From Laspinema palackyanum D2c (GTDB lineage Bacteria > Cyanobacteriota > Cyanobacteriia > Cyanobacteriales > Laspinemataceae), in NCBI RefSeq assembly GCF_025370875.1, contig NZ_JAMXFD010000007.1, positions 53,841-117,840 on the forward strand: a stretch of 64,000 nt of DNA, written 5' to 3'. Position 1 is the stretch's first letter, and every line of letters begins with the position of its first letter. The position numbers and the translations under genes were made by a program. The notes under the pieces are model-generated. The model saw nothing but the letters and a program-made list of their open reading frames with translations, made no database searches and was not told where the DNA came from. Positions 9,601 to 19,260 of the stretch are shown here, piece after piece.

Positions 9601-10441
9601 CAAACCCAGGGGCGATCTCCACCCCCAGTTCTTCCGACAGTTCCTCTGCCCTCTGGACCACTTCCATCGGGTCATGGAAAATCGCCGGAGTTATTTTCCC
9701 GACTATTTCCTCGGCTGTATAACCCAACCAGCGTTCAGCGGTGGCATTAAATGTATAAATAATCCCATCCATCCCCGTGGAGATAATCGAGTAGTTGGCA
9801 CTATCTAAAATCGCCTGTTGCAGGGTGATGGTTGCTTCCCGACTATCCTCACCGGACTGTTGTGTACCCGGGTCGGGAAAACCCGTTGCCGGAAGATTCA
9901 CCACCTCGGTGGGATGGGCGGATTGTGGGCGATCGCCGGACGGATCCGGGCAATCATTCTCCTGAACTAGGGCAATAGTTCTGCCCGTGAGGGGGTCAAT
10001 AATCTGACGGACGACAACTGCCTGGGGTCCTACCTCGGTTTTCTCCGGTAACGCCTTCCCCGGCATGAGGGGGTTGACAACCCCTCGGTGACGGAGAATC
10101 TCGGGACTCACTCCCTCTACCAACAGGGCCAAACGTCCTTCGTCAATCTCCATTCCAGAACAGAGGCAGGGAATCTGCACCGCTTCTCCCTGGTGATAAA
10201 ACGTCCACTGTTCGATCGCCGTTTCCCCAGACTTCAACCGTTTGCAATAGCCCGTTAATCGGGGGCGGGTTGCCCCTAAAATCTCCCGGAAATCTCGCTG
10301 TCTGAGTTCTTCTAAACTCGCTGCACCCCAGAGTTGCAAAGCGGCAGGATTCGCCCACCACAGTTGCAACTGTTCGAGATCGAACAGCCAAATGGGCGAT
10401 CGTAAGAGGGACAAGCAAGAGGGCAGTTTAAATGGAGTCAC
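6641..10441 (-). CDS. Hybrid sensor histidine kinase (PAS-PAS-GAF-GAF-HisKA-HATPase-REC-REC)
   Basis: A 1266-residue cytosolic hybrid kinase with no membrane segment seen. Domains in order: an N-terminal PAS-like fold (~10-110, [18 protein letters not shown]); a PAS/PAC pair (~205-335, with the PAC stretch [18 protein letters not shown]); GAF (~345-510); a second GAF (~520-690); HisKA with [14 protein letters not shown] (phospho-His ~721); HATPase_c with a DTGIGIP box and [10 protein letters not shown]; receiver 1 with [10 protein letters not shown] (~Asp 1043); and receiver 2 with [11 protein letters not shown] (~Asp 1191) and a KP motif. Neither GAF has the canonical bilin-binding Cys context, so a photoreceptor role is not supported. 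It has no HPt of its own; phosphate could pass to a free HPt such as the one at 59.1 kb (inference). It follows the other large hybrid kinase but 350 bases separate them. Confidence 0.93.
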   Translation of the reverse strand: MTPFKLPSCLSLLRSPIWLFDLEQLQLWWANPAALQLWGAASLEELRQRDFREILGATRPRLTGYCKRLKSGETAIEQWTFYHQGEAVQIPCLCSGMEIDEGRLALLVEGVSPEILRHRGVVNPLMPGKALPEKTEVGPQAVVVRQIIDPLTGRTIALVQENDCPDPSGDRPQSAHPTEVVNLPATGFPDPGTQQSGEDSREATITLQQAILDSANYSIISTGMDGIIYTFNATAERWLGYTAEEIVGKITPAIFHDPMEVVQRAEELSEELGVEIAPGFEVFTAKAQEGKPDEYEWSYIRKDGSRFPVLLSISVLRDRTGEITGFLGIGSDIRDRKRIEAQQSETEMALRSLIEVQAAVDLSLQERLERMLVMGSERFKLEIGMLGRLEGDRMEILATCYPPTSRFKLFPGDAFNLSQTYDAATLAEQATLCIESAGQSQVWQTHPAYQVRKLHAYIGTPIVVASEVYGTLSFASHTPRDTAFKDSDRQLVTLMAQWIGGEIERDMAENAFRAEYQRTLLLGQITREIRQSLDSQQILQTATDLMGRGFHLNRCVILSYSPEASTVDTVAEYVEPGYPSMMGFQIPVQGNPYIQKVFAGDHAVASDDVNTDPLLREALPLCHQAQIQSMLAVRTSYQGEPNGTIGFHQCDRFRHWEPQEIELLEAVAVQLGIALAQSELLVRERAARSQLAEQNEALKQARESAEVANRAKSEFLATMSHEIRTPMNAVIGMTGLLLDMNLTEEQRDYIETIRTSGDALLTIINDILDFSKIESGKLELENHPFNLQTCIEEALDLFAPKAAEKGLELLYQIEVPTPKQIISDVTRLRQILVNLIGNSVKFTQTGEIVVSVSATRLTSPTSQAKLATFLDTAHGEIPEGLQPRSLDESTPVAYEFQFSIRDTGIGIPSHRRDRLFLPFSQVDASTTRQFGGTGLGLAICKRLSELMGGRMWIESEEGVGSTFYFTLIAHSNPRAIDSPEYPHIDGPLLQGKKVLIVDDNATNRQILLKQTQNWGMFPHHAASGSEALALLEVSNPFDLAILDMQMPEMDGLTLAARIQSQPQWQSLPLVMFTSMGKPESLEVDGITVKFAAFINKPIKQSQLYNTLIQVFDENPSTSPVKYESIPRPQKSLIDADMANRLPLRILLAEDNIVNQKVALRILDRMGYRADLATNGLEVLQALHRLSYDVILMDVQMPEMDGLEATRLICKKYAERLHLNRPRIIAMTANAMQGDREICLAAGMDDYITKPIRLEELIKALSLVKGE

Positions 10442-10624
10442 GACAGTTTTGTTGATTTCAATAGAGTATTAATTTAGGGGCTCATCCCGCTCAGAATGCT
10501 GTTTGCAATGGTTTAATAGACCTCTTGCAAAATAACGGATTGATCCCCCCAACCCCCCGGGAGATCCCTGACCAGAGTAGGTTTTTTACGTTCAGGGGGA
10601 TTTTCCTCACATTTAAGATTACTT

Positions 10625-10654
10625 CCGGTCCCCTTGCTAAGGTCCGGGGACCGG
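10625..10654. other. 9-bp perfect GC-rich hairpin between the two hybrid kinases
   Basis: CCGGTCCCC (10625-10633) pairs with GGGGACCGG (10646-10654). It lies in the 348-base spacer between the two kinase genes, closer to the downstream end of the second kinase. No T-run follows on either strand. It may be a transcript-end or stability element for the minus-strand message from 14.5 kb. Confidence 0.35.
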
Positions 10655-10789
10655 AGAGGACCCCACCCTTAAGTATCCCCCTACCCCGTCTAGGTTTTTT
10701 ACAACAAGGTTGTAAACCTGACTCAGTATGCTTGAACCCTGACTTGATCGCCCAATTTGTAAAACACAGAGCCCTTAAGGAGAGTTAAC

Positions 10790-13700
10790 TTATCGCGGGG
10801 GGAGAGATTGAGTGCAAGTTCCCAGGCGATCAATTTGAGATTCTAAACTCAACAACAAGGGGATGATCCCTTCAAACACCTGGCCCCGCACTTGGTCCTC
10901 AATTTGGGTGGAAATGGCCCCGATCGCCCTTGCACCCATATTCAGGCTGGCTCCTTTTATCCGGTGAGCTTTTAACTCAACGGTACTCCAATCCTGGCGA
11001 TCGCAGGCGGAACGAATCACCTCGATATCCCCCCGCAGGCTATCCACAAAGGCTCGCAGCAGACGTTCTTGTAATTCCAGTTTACCTCGGGAAATCTCCT
11101 GGAGACGCTTCCAATCAATCGGTGAATCTTCCAGGGTTTCCTGCGGTAAATTTCTAGGAGACAAGGACCCGGATGGTTCCAAGGCGTTAGAACTGCTGAC
11201 CCCGTGATTGAGAGTGGGTTTTAGTTGGGGGTTTTCGGGCAAATTGGACCCCGGGGGCTGAAGGGGGATGATCTGGGGAATCCAGCGATCGAGTGCTGCC
11301 TGTAATTGTTCGAGGAGGACGGGTTTGCTGATATAGTCATCCATTCCCGCCTCCAGACACTTTTGGCGATCGCTATTGAGCGCATGAGCAGTCAGGGCGA
11401 TGACGATGGTATGATGGCGGTTTCCTTCGGACTGCCGGAGTTCGCGGGTCACCTCATAGCCATCTTTCAGGGGCATCTGACAATCCATAAACACCAGATC
11501 ATAATCTTCACAGGCAAGGCGATCGAGGGCTTCGAGTCCATTATTGACACAATCGGCATGGTAGCCCAAGGTATTGAGTTGAAAGACAATCACTTGTTGA
11601 TTAATCTCGTGATCTTCGGCGATTAAGATTTTAATGGGGGAGAGGGGAGGAGGGGCCAAGGAGAAGGCGGAGCCAGAGAAGGGTTCTCCGTGAGACCCTC
11701 GGGGGCGATCGCGCCCAGCCCCCTGCGGATTTAAAACCTGCTGCAAGCTTTCCACAAACTGAGACCCCCGTAAGGGTTTGATGATATAAGCACTGATCCA
11801 ATGGGGTGCTAAGGCTTCGGCGATCGCCCGTTGATTAAACTGAGCTAAGGCGATCGTCCGGGTTGTCGCCAAATTTGGCTCCTGCTTCAGGGCTTGTAAC
11901 AGAGTTGAGCGATCGCCCTCCAGGAGGTTCACACTTGCCAGAAGTGCATGGTATGGGGTTCCCTCCGCTGCCGCTGCGCGCAAGGCACTCAGGGCACTCT
12001 GGGGGTCCGTGACTTGATCCACGGTAATTCCCCAGCGATCGGCAAAATGCTGTACCGACTGACGATGCATGGCACTCTCATCGGCAACCAGCAGTTTTAG
12101 AGACTCCATCTCCAAGGTTGTACCCCGGGAATTTTCCCCTTCTGGGCGATTTTGCTGTACCGGCAAGGTAACGGTAAACCAAAAGGTAGAACCCTGATTC
12201 AATTCGCTTTCAACGCCAATCGTCCCCTGCATCAGTTCCACCAATTGCTTAGAGATAGCCAATCCTAACCCGGTCCCACCATACTTGCGGGTGGAGGAAC
12301 TATCCACTTGGGAAAAGGATTGAAACAACTTGGTTTGATCCTGGGGTAAAATGCCAATCCCCGTATCGGTGACGGCAAATCGCAAGGTGACGGGATTGCG
12401 CTGCGCCGGGGGTAGGGAATCTGCCTTTGAGGTGGAATCGCAGACGGCACTCACGGCGATCGCCACTTCCCCAATTTCGGTAAATTTAATCGCATTATTG
12501 ACTAAATTCAGCAAAATCTGACGCAAGCGCGCCGGATCTCCAAACAGATGCCGAGGAACGTTGCGATCGATGCAAATGCCCAAATCCAGTCCCTTTTCTT
12601 GGGCTGGAGCCACCATCAAATCCACCACGGATTCTATACATTCATCCAAATCGAAATCAATTGGGTTGAGATGCATTTCTCGCGCTTCTAATTTAGAAAA
12701 GTCGAGAATATCGTTAATCACCGTTAACAGATGTTCAGCACTGGAAAAAATTGTTTGAGCATAGTGTTTTTGTTGGGGATTTAATTCCGTTGCCAGGAGC
12801 AATCCCGTCATTCCGAGTACGCCATTCATGGGGGTGCGGATTTCATGGCTCATACTGGCTAAAAACTCACTCTTGGCCCGATTAGCGGCCACTGCCGCCT
12901 GTTTCATCTGGGCTAAAACAATGTTTTGTTTGGCCAGTTTTTGGGAGATGCGGGTTTGCTCTGCCAGCAGTTGGGCTTGAGAGAGGGCAATGCTGACTTG
13001 ATTGGCAAGTTGTTGTAGCAATTCGGTTTCAAATTGTGTCCAGTGGCGGGGGGTGGAACATTGATGGGCAATTAGTAATCCCCACAATCGTTCCCGCAGG
13101 GGTTCCTCTGGGGCATCCCTTTGGAGTAATGGCACGACGAGGTTGGCTTTAACGCCGATTCGTCTAAGCAAGTCCTGATAGCAAGCGTGAATCTCTGCGG
13201 ACTCGACATCGCAGATGGCATTGACTCTGCCTTGTTTGTATTGTTCTAAATAGGTTTTGGGAAAGCAGGTATCGGTAATCTGATTTCCTAATAGGGGCTG
13301 ACAGGTTTCAACGACAGATTCTTTGACCACAATTCCGGTTCCATCAGCCATCAGTTGAAAGACGATCGCCCGATCCGCGTGGAGAACTTGTCGGACTTCT
13401 TCAACGGTGGTTTGGAGAATTTCTCCAATATCTAAGGATTGACGAATTTTGATGGTCAATTCCGCAAAGAGTTGAGCACGTTGATTTTGTTTGATAATTT
13501 CCTCCTGGGCTTCTACCCAATCGGTAATGTCTTCAGAAATTCCCATGAGATATTTAGGGCTGTTAGTTTCATCGATAATCGGGACTTTACGAGTATGAAG
13601 CAATCTCATCCCTTGATGTGGAGTTTGAACAATTTCTAAGGGAATATCTGCCATTTGTTGGGTTAAGAGGGCTTGGCGATCGCTTTGAGTGAAAAAATCC

Positions 13701-14527
13701 GCTTCTTCTGAATTAAATAAATCATAGTCAGTTTTGCCTAAAACTTGCTCTTGGGAATAGCCAAATTGTTGTTCGCTGGCTTTATTCCACCGAATAAATT
13801 GCAAGGTTTTGGCATCTTTGATAAATAAGCCGAGGGGCATATTTTCAATAACTGAGTTGAGAAAGGTTTTGGTTTGTGCTAATTCGGATTCAATGTCTGG
13901 AGGGTGGAGGATCTCGAACCGGGATCCGTCGGGGGGATGTTGGCGATCGCAACTTTCCTCGGGAGTGGGGGGTTGTGGCGGTTCACGGCTCTCCGGCTTG
14001 ATCAAGGTAAAACGAGGGATTATCCTGACTAGGAGTAAGTTGGCGATCGCCGTCGCCATTGCCAGGGAGTCCTGAGGGAGTCCGAAAAATGGGGGGGCGA
14101 TTCCAGTCCAATCTAAAATGCTGAGGAGGATTAGACTAACCCCTGGGGCTACAGCAAGGATCCAGAGGACCTGGGTTGCCCTCGTCCCTTCCCTGATTTG
14201 ACACTCAACTGTGAATATGTCCCGTTTCATGACTTCACCCTTAATAACCGCAACTCCGATCCCAGCAGCGATCGCCATCACCAACAGGGACAGCATTATC
14301 CTAACCTCCCCGCCAAACGGCTGGTCCCTGGTCCCTAGGGTGGGTCCGGTTAAATACATTCCAGCAAACCAAGCTGATGCGATCGCGGCACCCCTTGTCA
14401 ACCCACCTCGGGGGGATCTTGGTTCTGTTTTAAGGGGTCCATCCAGGGCGATCGTCAGATAAGACACTGCGATCGCCATCCCCATTGACAGCCCCACTAT
14501 GTGAGGATCGTAGCTGCCGGTTAACAT
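10790..14527 (-). CDS. Hybrid histidine kinase with MHYT-like N-terminus, PAS, DXCF-type GAF, HisKA-HATPase, two REC and HPt
   Basis: About 1245 aa. The N-terminus has four hydrophobic segments resembling a degenerate MHYT sensor ([13 protein letters not shown]..., then AWFAGM where MHYT proteins have W-MH-GM). Then follow a PAS (~225-335) and a GAF (~345-510). The GAF aligns with cyanobacteriochromes: a DTCF motif (Cys ~421), then [20 protein letters not shown], placing Cys ~449 at the canonical bilin position, then [10 protein letters not shown] and [10 protein letters not shown]. HisKA ([14 protein letters not shown], His ~559) and HATPase follow. The first receiver is degenerate (ASVN where the phospho-Asp belongs); the second is intact ([11 protein letters not shown]). 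A C-terminal HPt has [16 protein letters not shown] 14527 was chosen because MHYT proteins begin just before GSYD; GTG 14575 and ATGs 14566 and 14554 are also possible. Light sensing is inferred from the two cysteines. Confidence 0.88.
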   Translation of the reverse strand: MLTGSYDPHIVGLSMGMAIAVSYLTIALDGPLKTEPRSPRGGLTRGAAIASAWFAGMYLTGPTLGTRDQPFGGEVRIMLSLLVMAIAAGIGVAVIKGEVMKRDIFTVECQIREGTRATQVLWILAVAPGVSLILLSILDWTGIAPPFFGLPQDSLAMATAIANLLLVRIIPRFTLIKPESREPPQPPTPEESCDRQHPPDGSRFEILHPPDIESELAQTKTFLNSVIENMPLGLFIKDAKTLQFIRWNKASEQQFGYSQEQVLGKTDYDLFNSEEADFFTQSDRQALLTQQMADIPLEIVQTPHQGMRLLHTRKVPIIDETNSPKYLMGISEDITDWVEAQEEIIKQNQRAQLFAELTIKIRQSLDIGEILQTTVEEVRQVLHADRAIVFQLMADGTGIVVKESVVETCQPLLGNQITDTCFPKTYLEQYKQGRVNAICDVESAEIHACYQDLLRRIGVKANLVVPLLQRDAPEEPLRERLWGLLIAHQCSTPRHWTQFETELLQQLANQVSIALSQAQLLAEQTRISQKLAKQNIVLAQMKQAAVAANRAKSEFLASMSHEIRTPMNGVLGMTGLLLATELNPQQKHYAQTIFSSAEHLLTVINDILDFSKLEAREMHLNPIDFDLDECIESVVDLMVAPAQEKGLDLGICIDRNVPRHLFGDPARLRQILLNLVNNAIKFTEIGEVAIAVSAVCDSTSKADSLPPAQRNPVTLRFAVTDTGIGILPQDQTKLFQSFSQVDSSSTRKYGGTGLGLAISKQLVELMQGTIGVESELNQGSTFWFTVTLPVQQNRPEGENSRGTTLEMESLKLLVADESAMHRQSVQHFADRWGITVDQVTDPQSALSALRAAAAEGTPYHALLASVNLLEGDRSTLLQALKQEPNLATTRTIALAQFNQRAIAEALAPHWISAYIIKPLRGSQFVESLQQVLNPQGAGRDRPRGSHGEPFSGSAFSLAPPPLSPIKILIAEDHEINQQVIVFQLNTLGYHADCVNNGLEALDRLACEDYDLVFMDCQMPLKDGYEVTRELRQSEGNRHHTIVIALTAHALNSDRQKCLEAGMDDYISKPVLLEQLQAALDRWIPQIIPLQPPGSNLPENPQLKPTLNHGVSSSNALEPSGSLSPRNLPQETLEDSPIDWKRLQEISRGKLELQERLLRAFVDSLRGDIEVIRSACDRQDWSTVELKAHRIKGASLNMGARAIGAISTQIEDQVRGQVFEGIIPLLLSLESQIDRLGTCTQSLPPR

Positions 14528-14575
14528 AGTCTCGCTATAGCGATTGATTCCCATTCCCTGGAGCATACGAATCAC

Positions 14576-15270
14576 TTTGATAGTTAGTACATTTCACGGA
14601 TCACAGGCAACGAACTTCCTTCTCGCCTTCCTGTCCTTTTCTCTACCTTTTCCTCAACTTTTGATCCCAGTCGGCTTCGGGTTTTCAGTCCTCACCCCGC
14701 AAGGTGCAATATATTTCTCCCCGGGAAGCATTTTAATCTCCTGTTAGGAAGATGACGCTGATTGTTGATTGTCTTACCAGTAATTGAGGTTTTGACTAAT
14801 GGTATCACTCATTTTAAACCCTCGCTCTAAGATTTAAAGCTTAATTAAATCTTAAATTTTATCGAACAACCTCACTTTGGTGATTATAATAAGGCATCTT
14901 AAAACTGATAAACCTTTCACTCAAAGAGTAATTTAGATTACAGTTTTTTTGTAAAAAATCTGTTGCCTATTATTCCGACATTGAGAGATTTACTCACCTC
15001 AACTCCGATTCCAGAAAAATAGTTTTCTGCCCTGCACGGATTGCGGTCCATTCAAATTGCCATTGGGCGATCGCGATGAAAACCGCACTCTCACGCGGAT
15101 ACCTGATACCAATAGGTTTTACAAAACAAATCGACTCAGGTTACCCACTCCCTTACTCACCGAGTTGGAAACCGGAGTAAACCCTGGATTCAGGGATTTG
15201 GCTGACCCTCCCTAGCTCCTATTTAAAAGCTGAAGTCTACCCGGTTATTAAGCCAGGACCCTCTCGCCGA
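14576..15270. other. Non-coding spacer, nothing recognised
   Basis: About 695 bases between a divergent kinase start and a glycosyltransferase end. It holds AT-rich blocks (14820-14990) that may carry the kinase promoter. No convincing ORF, tRNA or repeat was seen. Confidence 0.5.
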
Positions 15271-16242
15271 TTAACAATGTTCCTGACCTTTTTCCTCGCG
15301 TTTAGCATAGTCTGCCCTCCGCATCCTCAGTTGAATATCTTCCAGCAACTTGCGATTCACCGCCAATAAATCAGCCACCAAACCTAGGATAATCAGTTGC
15401 ACCCCGATTAGAATTAAAATAGCGGCTAAAATCAAGCTCGGAATTCGAGTCCGGTCAGTTCCCATTAAAAAGAAACCTAACCAGCGCAACCCCAAAGCCA
15501 CCCCTAACCCCAGGGGAAAACTTCCTAAAAGCAGGAAGAAACGCAGGGGTTTATAGGTCATAAAAATTCTAAAAATAGTTAAAATAGACCGATGAATATA
15601 GCTGGGAATACTCTTGACTAATCGAGAAGGTCGTAACTCTCCATTGGTGCGGATGGGGACCGAAGTAATTGCCATCCCTTTCTGTCCCGCTTGGATAATC
15701 GTTTCTAAGGTATAGGTATATTGATTAAAAACATTTAACTGCATCGCCGCTTCCCGACTAAAAGCCCGAAAGCCACTCGGTGCGTCGGGGATTCTCGTAT
15801 TACTAGCCAGACGCACCACCCAACTCCCTAGGCGTTGCAAGAATTTTTTAGTCGGGGAAAAATGTTCAATATCTTGAATCGGTCGTGCACCAATGACAAT
15901 TTCCGCAGTTCCTAATAAAATAGGGTGAATCAAAGCCGGGATATCTTCAGCACAATATTGATTATCCGCATCGGTATTTACAATAATATCAGCACCGGCT
16001 TTTAGAGAGGCTTCTAATCCCGCCATAAATGCCTTAGCCAAACCTTGATTATTGGCAAGACGAACAATATGATCCACCCCACAAGCTTTAGCCACTTCCA
16101 CCGTGCGATCGCGACTACCATCATCAATCACCAACCACTCAATTTTATCAATCCCCGGTAACTCACGGGGTAGTTCACTCAGGGTAAGTCCCAGAGTCTG
16201 TTCTTCGTTATAACAGGGAATTTGAATAATTAGTTTCGTCAT
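15271..16242 (-). CDS. Family 2 glycosyltransferase, dolichol-phosphate-mannose-synthase-like
   Basis: A 323-residue GT-A glycosyltransferase. It starts directly with the nucleotide-sugar fold: IIQIPCYNEEQTL, WLVIDDGSRDRT and then VNTDADNQYCAEDI, giving the DXD-type metal site (DADN). GARPIQDIEHFS and APSGFRAFSREAAMQL match the DPM1/GtrB-like acceptor region. Two membrane helices close the protein (FFLLLGSFPLGLGVALGLRW and LILAAILILIGVQLIILGLV), as in polyprenyl-phosphate glycosyltransferases. Likely role: transfer of a sugar to a polyprenyl phosphate at the inner membrane for envelope glycan synthesis. The donor sugar is unknown. It is monocistronic and followed by a repeat-rich spacer. Confidence 0.87.
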   Translation of the reverse strand: MTKLIIQIPCYNEEQTLGLTLSELPRELPGIDKIEWLVIDDGSRDRTVEVAKACGVDHIVRLANNQGLAKAFMAGLEASLKAGADIIVNTDADNQYCAEDIPALIHPILLGTAEIVIGARPIQDIEHFSPTKKFLQRLGSWVVRLASNTRIPDAPSGFRAFSREAAMQLNVFNQYTYTLETIIQAGQKGMAITSVPIRTNGELRPSRLVKSIPSYIHRSILTIFRIFMTYKPLRFFLLLGSFPLGLGVALGLRWLGFFLMGTDRTRIPSLILAAILILIGVQLIILGLVADLLAVNRKLLEDIQLRMRRADYAKREEKGQEHC

Positions 16243-16289
16243 AGCATCCTTGCGTATTGAGCGCTTAAATTTTAGCGCTTGCAGGGGAA

Positions 16290-16590
16290 GTTGGGGAAGA
16301 TGGGGAGGATGGGGGAGATGGGGAGGATGGGGGAGATGGGGAAGTTTGTAGTAACGACTTCAGTCGTTATCCCTCCGATGTTCGTAGTAACGACTTCAGT
16401 CGTTTCCGCGTTACTGGGGTTGAAGCTAAGTAACGCCCCAATCTCAGCCTTTGTCTCCAGTTCCCCAGCAGGCAAGGCGATAGACCCTCAGATTGCTCGT
16501 GTTATGGCGGATGCCATAACACGAGAGCAACGACTGAAGTCGTTATTACAAACATCTTCCCCATCTCCCCCATCCTCCCCATCTTCCCAA
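16290..16590. repeat. Composite inverted structure: GGGGAGATG tracts, AACGACTTCAGTCGTT palindromes and a 13-bp hairpin
   Basis: The left side has purine-rich tandem GGGGA(G/A)GATG units (16288-16343) and two perfect palindromes AACGACTTCAGTCGTT (16353-16368 and 16389-16404). In the centre, CTCGTGTTATGGC (16496-16508) pairs perfectly with GCCATAACACGAG (16513-16525). The right side has an inverted palindrome AACGACTGAAGTCGTT (16529-16544) and then the pyrimidine complement CCCCATCTCCCCCATCCTCC (16559 onward). The two sides form a nested inverted repeat about 300 bases long. Confidence 0.7.
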
Positions 16591-16668
16591 TCCCCCCATC
16601 TGCTATGATTAAAGCAATCTAACACTCAAGTGCCAAACCATACACCCGCTAACTACAACAGACAGATT

Positions 16669-17007
16669 ATGCCGCTCTATACTTATTTCTGTCCTAGTAC
16701 CAATCAAAAACTGGACGTAACTCACTCCATTAAAGATAAAGCGCAAACTTGGGGAGAATTGTGCCAGTTGGCAAACCTCGAACCGGGACAGACGCCTCTA
16801 TCTGCACCCGTGCGACGTCTAATCAGCGCCCCTGCGGTGATGTTTCCCACCGGCAACAGCGAGCTCAAAAGTCACGGGTTTAGCAAATTGGTGAAACGGG
16901 ACGATGGGGTTTATGAAAATGTCACCGCCACTGATGGAGAAAGTCGGATTGTCCGACCCGGCGATCGCAACACCTATCCTGATTTGAAAAAGAAAATCGG
17001 CGACTAA
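16669..17007 (+). CDS. FmdB-like small protein without zinc-binding cysteines
   Basis: A 112-residue protein whose start MPLYTYFCP resembles the FmdB zinc-ribbon family (MPxYxYxC). The second CxxC knuckle is missing: only single cysteines at ~8 and ~22 remain. The later region (VRRLISAPAVMFPTGNSELKSHGFSKLVKRDDGVYENVTA) matches the extended cyanobacterial form. ATG 16669 was chosen because the family begins there; an in-frame GTG at 16630 would add 13 unrelated residues. Role unknown. It is followed by a good terminator. Confidence 0.7.
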   Translation: MPLYTYFCPSTNQKLDVTHSIKDKAQTWGELCQLANLEPGQTPLSAPVRRLISAPAVMFPTGNSELKSHGFSKLVKRDDGVYENVTATDGESRIVRPGDRNTYPDLKKKIGD

Positions 17008-17034
17008 ATCCATACCATCAGATATTTCTATCCC

Positions 17035-17066
17035 AGAGTTGAGTGGTGAATACTCAGCTCTTTTTT
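17035..17066 (+). terminator. Rho-independent terminator after the FmdB-like gene
   Basis: AGAGTTGAGT (17035-17044) pairs with ACTCAGCTCT (17052-17061) with one mismatch, followed immediately by a T-run (17061-17066). It sits 28 bases after the TAA. Confidence 0.8.
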
Positions 17067-17291
17067 AATTGAGCGTCGGTTTCTTCACCCTTCTATCCCC
17101 TCCTCTACCCATGCTCTAGCATCACCTAGAAAAGACCATTTACCCACGATTTGCAGCCTCGCCCCTCTGTTTTAAGATAGACTTTTTCTAAAAACCCGGC
17201 CATTTTCTAAAATTTCGCCTATATTGAAGGGCAAGAACCAATTCATCGAGTCTTTGCATTCCGGGTCATTATTGTATATCGGAAATAACTC

Positions 17292-18875
17292 ATGCGTGTC
17301 TTACTTTTATATCCACTTTTTCCCAAAAGTTTCTGGTCCTTTGAAAAAGCTTTAGCTTTAGTCGATCGCAAAGCCCTACTACCGCCCCTCTGTTTAGTCA
17401 CCGTTGCCGCCTTGTTACCCCAGGAATGGGAATATAAACTCGCCGATCGCAACATTCGTGACATCACCGAGGAAGAATGGGAATGGGCAGATTTAGTCAT
17501 TTTATCGGCCATGATTGTTCAACAAGAAGATTTTCTGGCCCTGATTCGAGAAGCTAAACAGCGTTCTAAACCCGTAGCTGTCGGTGGACCTTACGTTACA
17601 TCCCTCCCCAAGGAAGCCGCAGCCGCCGGTGCCGATTACCTGATTTTAGATGAAGGAGAAATCACTCTTCCCCTATTTGTGGAAGCTCTAAAACGAGGGG
17701 AAAAAACTGGCACTTTCAGCGCTAACGGAGAAAAAGCCGACGTTACGCAAACTCCCATACCCCGCTTTGATTTATTAGATCGTCATGCCTATGATACGAT
17801 GGCGATCCAATTTTCTCGGGGCTGTCCTTTTCAATGCGAATTCTGCGATATTATTGTCCTCTACGGACGCAAATCTCGCACTAAACATCCCTCCCAAATT
17901 TTAGCCGAACTCGATCGCCTCTTAGAATTGGGATTTACTCAAGCGGTTTTTCTGGTAGATGACAACTTTATTGGCAATAAGCGCAACGTTAAACTTTTGC
18001 TCAAAGAGTTGAAAATTTGGCAAGAAAGAAATCGCTATCCCTTCCGGTTAATTACGGAAGCCTCCGTTGATTTAGGCCAAGATCCAGAATTGCTAGAAAT
18101 GATGGTGGACTGCAATTTTTATGTAGTCTTTTTGGGAATTGAAACCCCCGATGAAGAAAGCCTAACCCTGACCAAAAAGTTCCAAAATACCCGAGATTCT
18201 CTCAGTGATTCAGTCCAAGCAATTACCCAGGCGGGAATGCGGGTGATGGCAGGATTTATTATTGGCTTTGATGGAGAAAAACCGGGGGCAGGCGATCGCA
18301 TTGTCCAGTTTGTCGAAAATACCTCCATTCCAATGGCAATGTTCAGTATGTTGCAAGCCCTTCCCCATACCGCACTCTGGGAGAGATTACAGAAAGAAGG
18401 GCGCTTAAATACTGGAATTGCCAATGGCAACCAAACCACCTTAATGAACTTCATTCCCACCCGACCTCTGGAAGAAATTGCCCGGGAATACATTGATGGA
18501 TTTTGGCAACTCTACGATCCCCAACGCTATTTAGACCGCACCTACCGCCACTTTATGATCATGGGTAAACCCCGGAATCCGGTACCGAGGCGTCGAATGA
18601 ACTGGCCTACCATTCGCGCATTTTTAACCATTTGCTGGCGGCAAGGAATAGTTCGTCCCACCCGGTGGAAATTCTGGCTTTATTTGCTTAATATTCTCCG
18701 CCATAATCCCCGGGTCGTGGATCATTATTTGGCGCTGTGCGGACTCTTTGAACATTTCAGCGAATATCGGACCATCGTTCGAGACCAAATTGAAAGTCAA
18801 CTGGCTGAATATTTAGCAGAACAAAAGCGGATTGAAGCTTATGAAGCTGAACGAGAAGAGTCGGCTGTAGCTTAA
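17292..18875 (+). CDS. B12-binding radical SAM protein, HpnP-like (DUF4070 family)
   Basis: A 527-residue enzyme. An N-terminal cobalamin-binding Rossmann region (MRVLLLYPLFPKSFWSFEKAL...VGGPYVTSLP, residues 1-140) is followed by a radical SAM domain with the 4Fe-4S motif in RGCPFQCEFCD (CxxxCxxC, residues ~179-186). A DUF4070-type C-terminus follows (MNFIPTRPLEEIAREY, then KFWLYLLNILRHNP). The overall layout resembles HpnP, the hopanoid C-2 methylase, but cyanobacteria carry several paralogues of this family, so the substrate is left open. The distal ~460 bases are repeated almost exactly at 22.8-23.3 kb as part of a duplication flanking a 3.8 kb insert. This copy is the complete one. Its original convergent neighbour appears to have been tspO. 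Confidence 0.85.
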   Translation: MRVLLLYPLFPKSFWSFEKALALVDRKALLPPLCLVTVAALLPQEWEYKLADRNIRDITEEEWEWADLVILSAMIVQQEDFLALIREAKQRSKPVAVGGPYVTSLPKEAAAAGADYLILDEGEITLPLFVEALKRGEKTGTFSANGEKADVTQTPIPRFDLLDRHAYDTMAIQFSRGCPFQCEFCDIIVLYGRKSRTKHPSQILAELDRLLELGFTQAVFLVDDNFIGNKRNVKLLLKELKIWQERNRYPFRLITEASVDLGQDPELLEMMVDCNFYVVFLGIETPDEESLTLTKKFQNTRDSLSDSVQAITQAGMRVMAGFIIGFDGEKPGAGDRIVQFVENTSIPMAMFSMLQALPHTALWERLQKEGRLNTGIANGNQTTLMNFIPTRPLEEIAREYIDGFWQLYDPQRYLDRTYRHFMIMGKPRNPVPRRRMNWPTIRAFLTICWRQGIVRPTRWKFWLYLLNILRHNPRVVDHYLALCGLFEHFSEYRTIVRDQIESQLAEYLAEQKRIEAYEAEREESAVA

Positions 18876-19009
18876 CTTCAATTACCAAACTGGGTGCGTG
18901 ACTCCTGCTTACGCACCTGAGACTTGTCTATTTTTTCCTTAGCGGTCCTCTGGATTTAGCTGAACCATTGCCCAAGTGGTATAAGTACGAATCGGACTCC
19001 AAAGCATAC
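18416..19009. repeat. Left copy of 0.59 kb direct repeat flanking the detoxification island
   Basis: This stretch matches 22816-23406 over its whole length, with only about a dozen to twenty substitutions and one 3-base indel (18585 region). It covers the 3' third of the radical SAM gene, the spacer and the last 71 bases of tspO. Identity breaks just past 19009, where unrelated sequence begins. Confidence 0.95.
18939..19009 (-). pseudogene. tspO 3'-end fragment
   Basis: The 71 bases correspond to 23336-23406, the last codons and stop of the intact tspO gene. The reading stops matching after 19009, so only the tail of the gene is present. This shows that the duplicated segment included the radical SAM-tspO junction. 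Confidence 0.85.
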
Positions 19010-19202
19010 CTGAAAGAGGGGAAAGCCGGGGAGATATTGCGGGAGAATCACTGGAATGTGATCAAAAAACAGGTAAGAAAAATGCACGACTGAATAGCAC
19101 CAAATGGTTCAGGACGTAACGTAATGACCCCAACCTTTACAACAAGTAAATATTACAAAATAACAGCTAAAAAAAACTCTGCTAGGAAACACTTTATTAA
19201 TG
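19010..19202. other. Island left edge with unidentified coding-like remnant
   Basis: Directly after the duplication ends, the plus strand reads AYLKEGKAGEILRENHWN and then VIKKQVRKMHD before a TGA at about 19093. The composition looks like the C-terminus of a real protein, possibly a fragment of a former mobile or host gene. I do not recognise it. Confidence 0.35.
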
Positions 19203-19260
19203 GGGGTTGAGGTAGACTAAGCCGGACAGTCGCCCGTCCAACTTAATCTACATCAACCCC
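19203..19260 (-). terminator. Long stem-loop at the end of the hydroquinone reductase gene
   Basis: The arm at 19203-19221 (GGGGTTGAGGTAGACTAAG) pairs with 19242-19260 with only two mismatches; the stop codon of the gene (19253-19255) lies inside the stem. It probably ends the minus-strand dioxygenase-reductase message. Confidence 0.55.

Noticed and set aside
10525..10788. 87-codon plus-strand ORF between the two hybrid kinases
   Set aside because: Pro-rich, no ribosome-binding site, and it spans a GC-rich hairpin; probably spacer.
16279..16608. 109-codon ORF starting MQGKLGKMGRMGEMG
   Set aside because: It translates the GGGGAGATG tracts and palindromes of the composite inverted structure.
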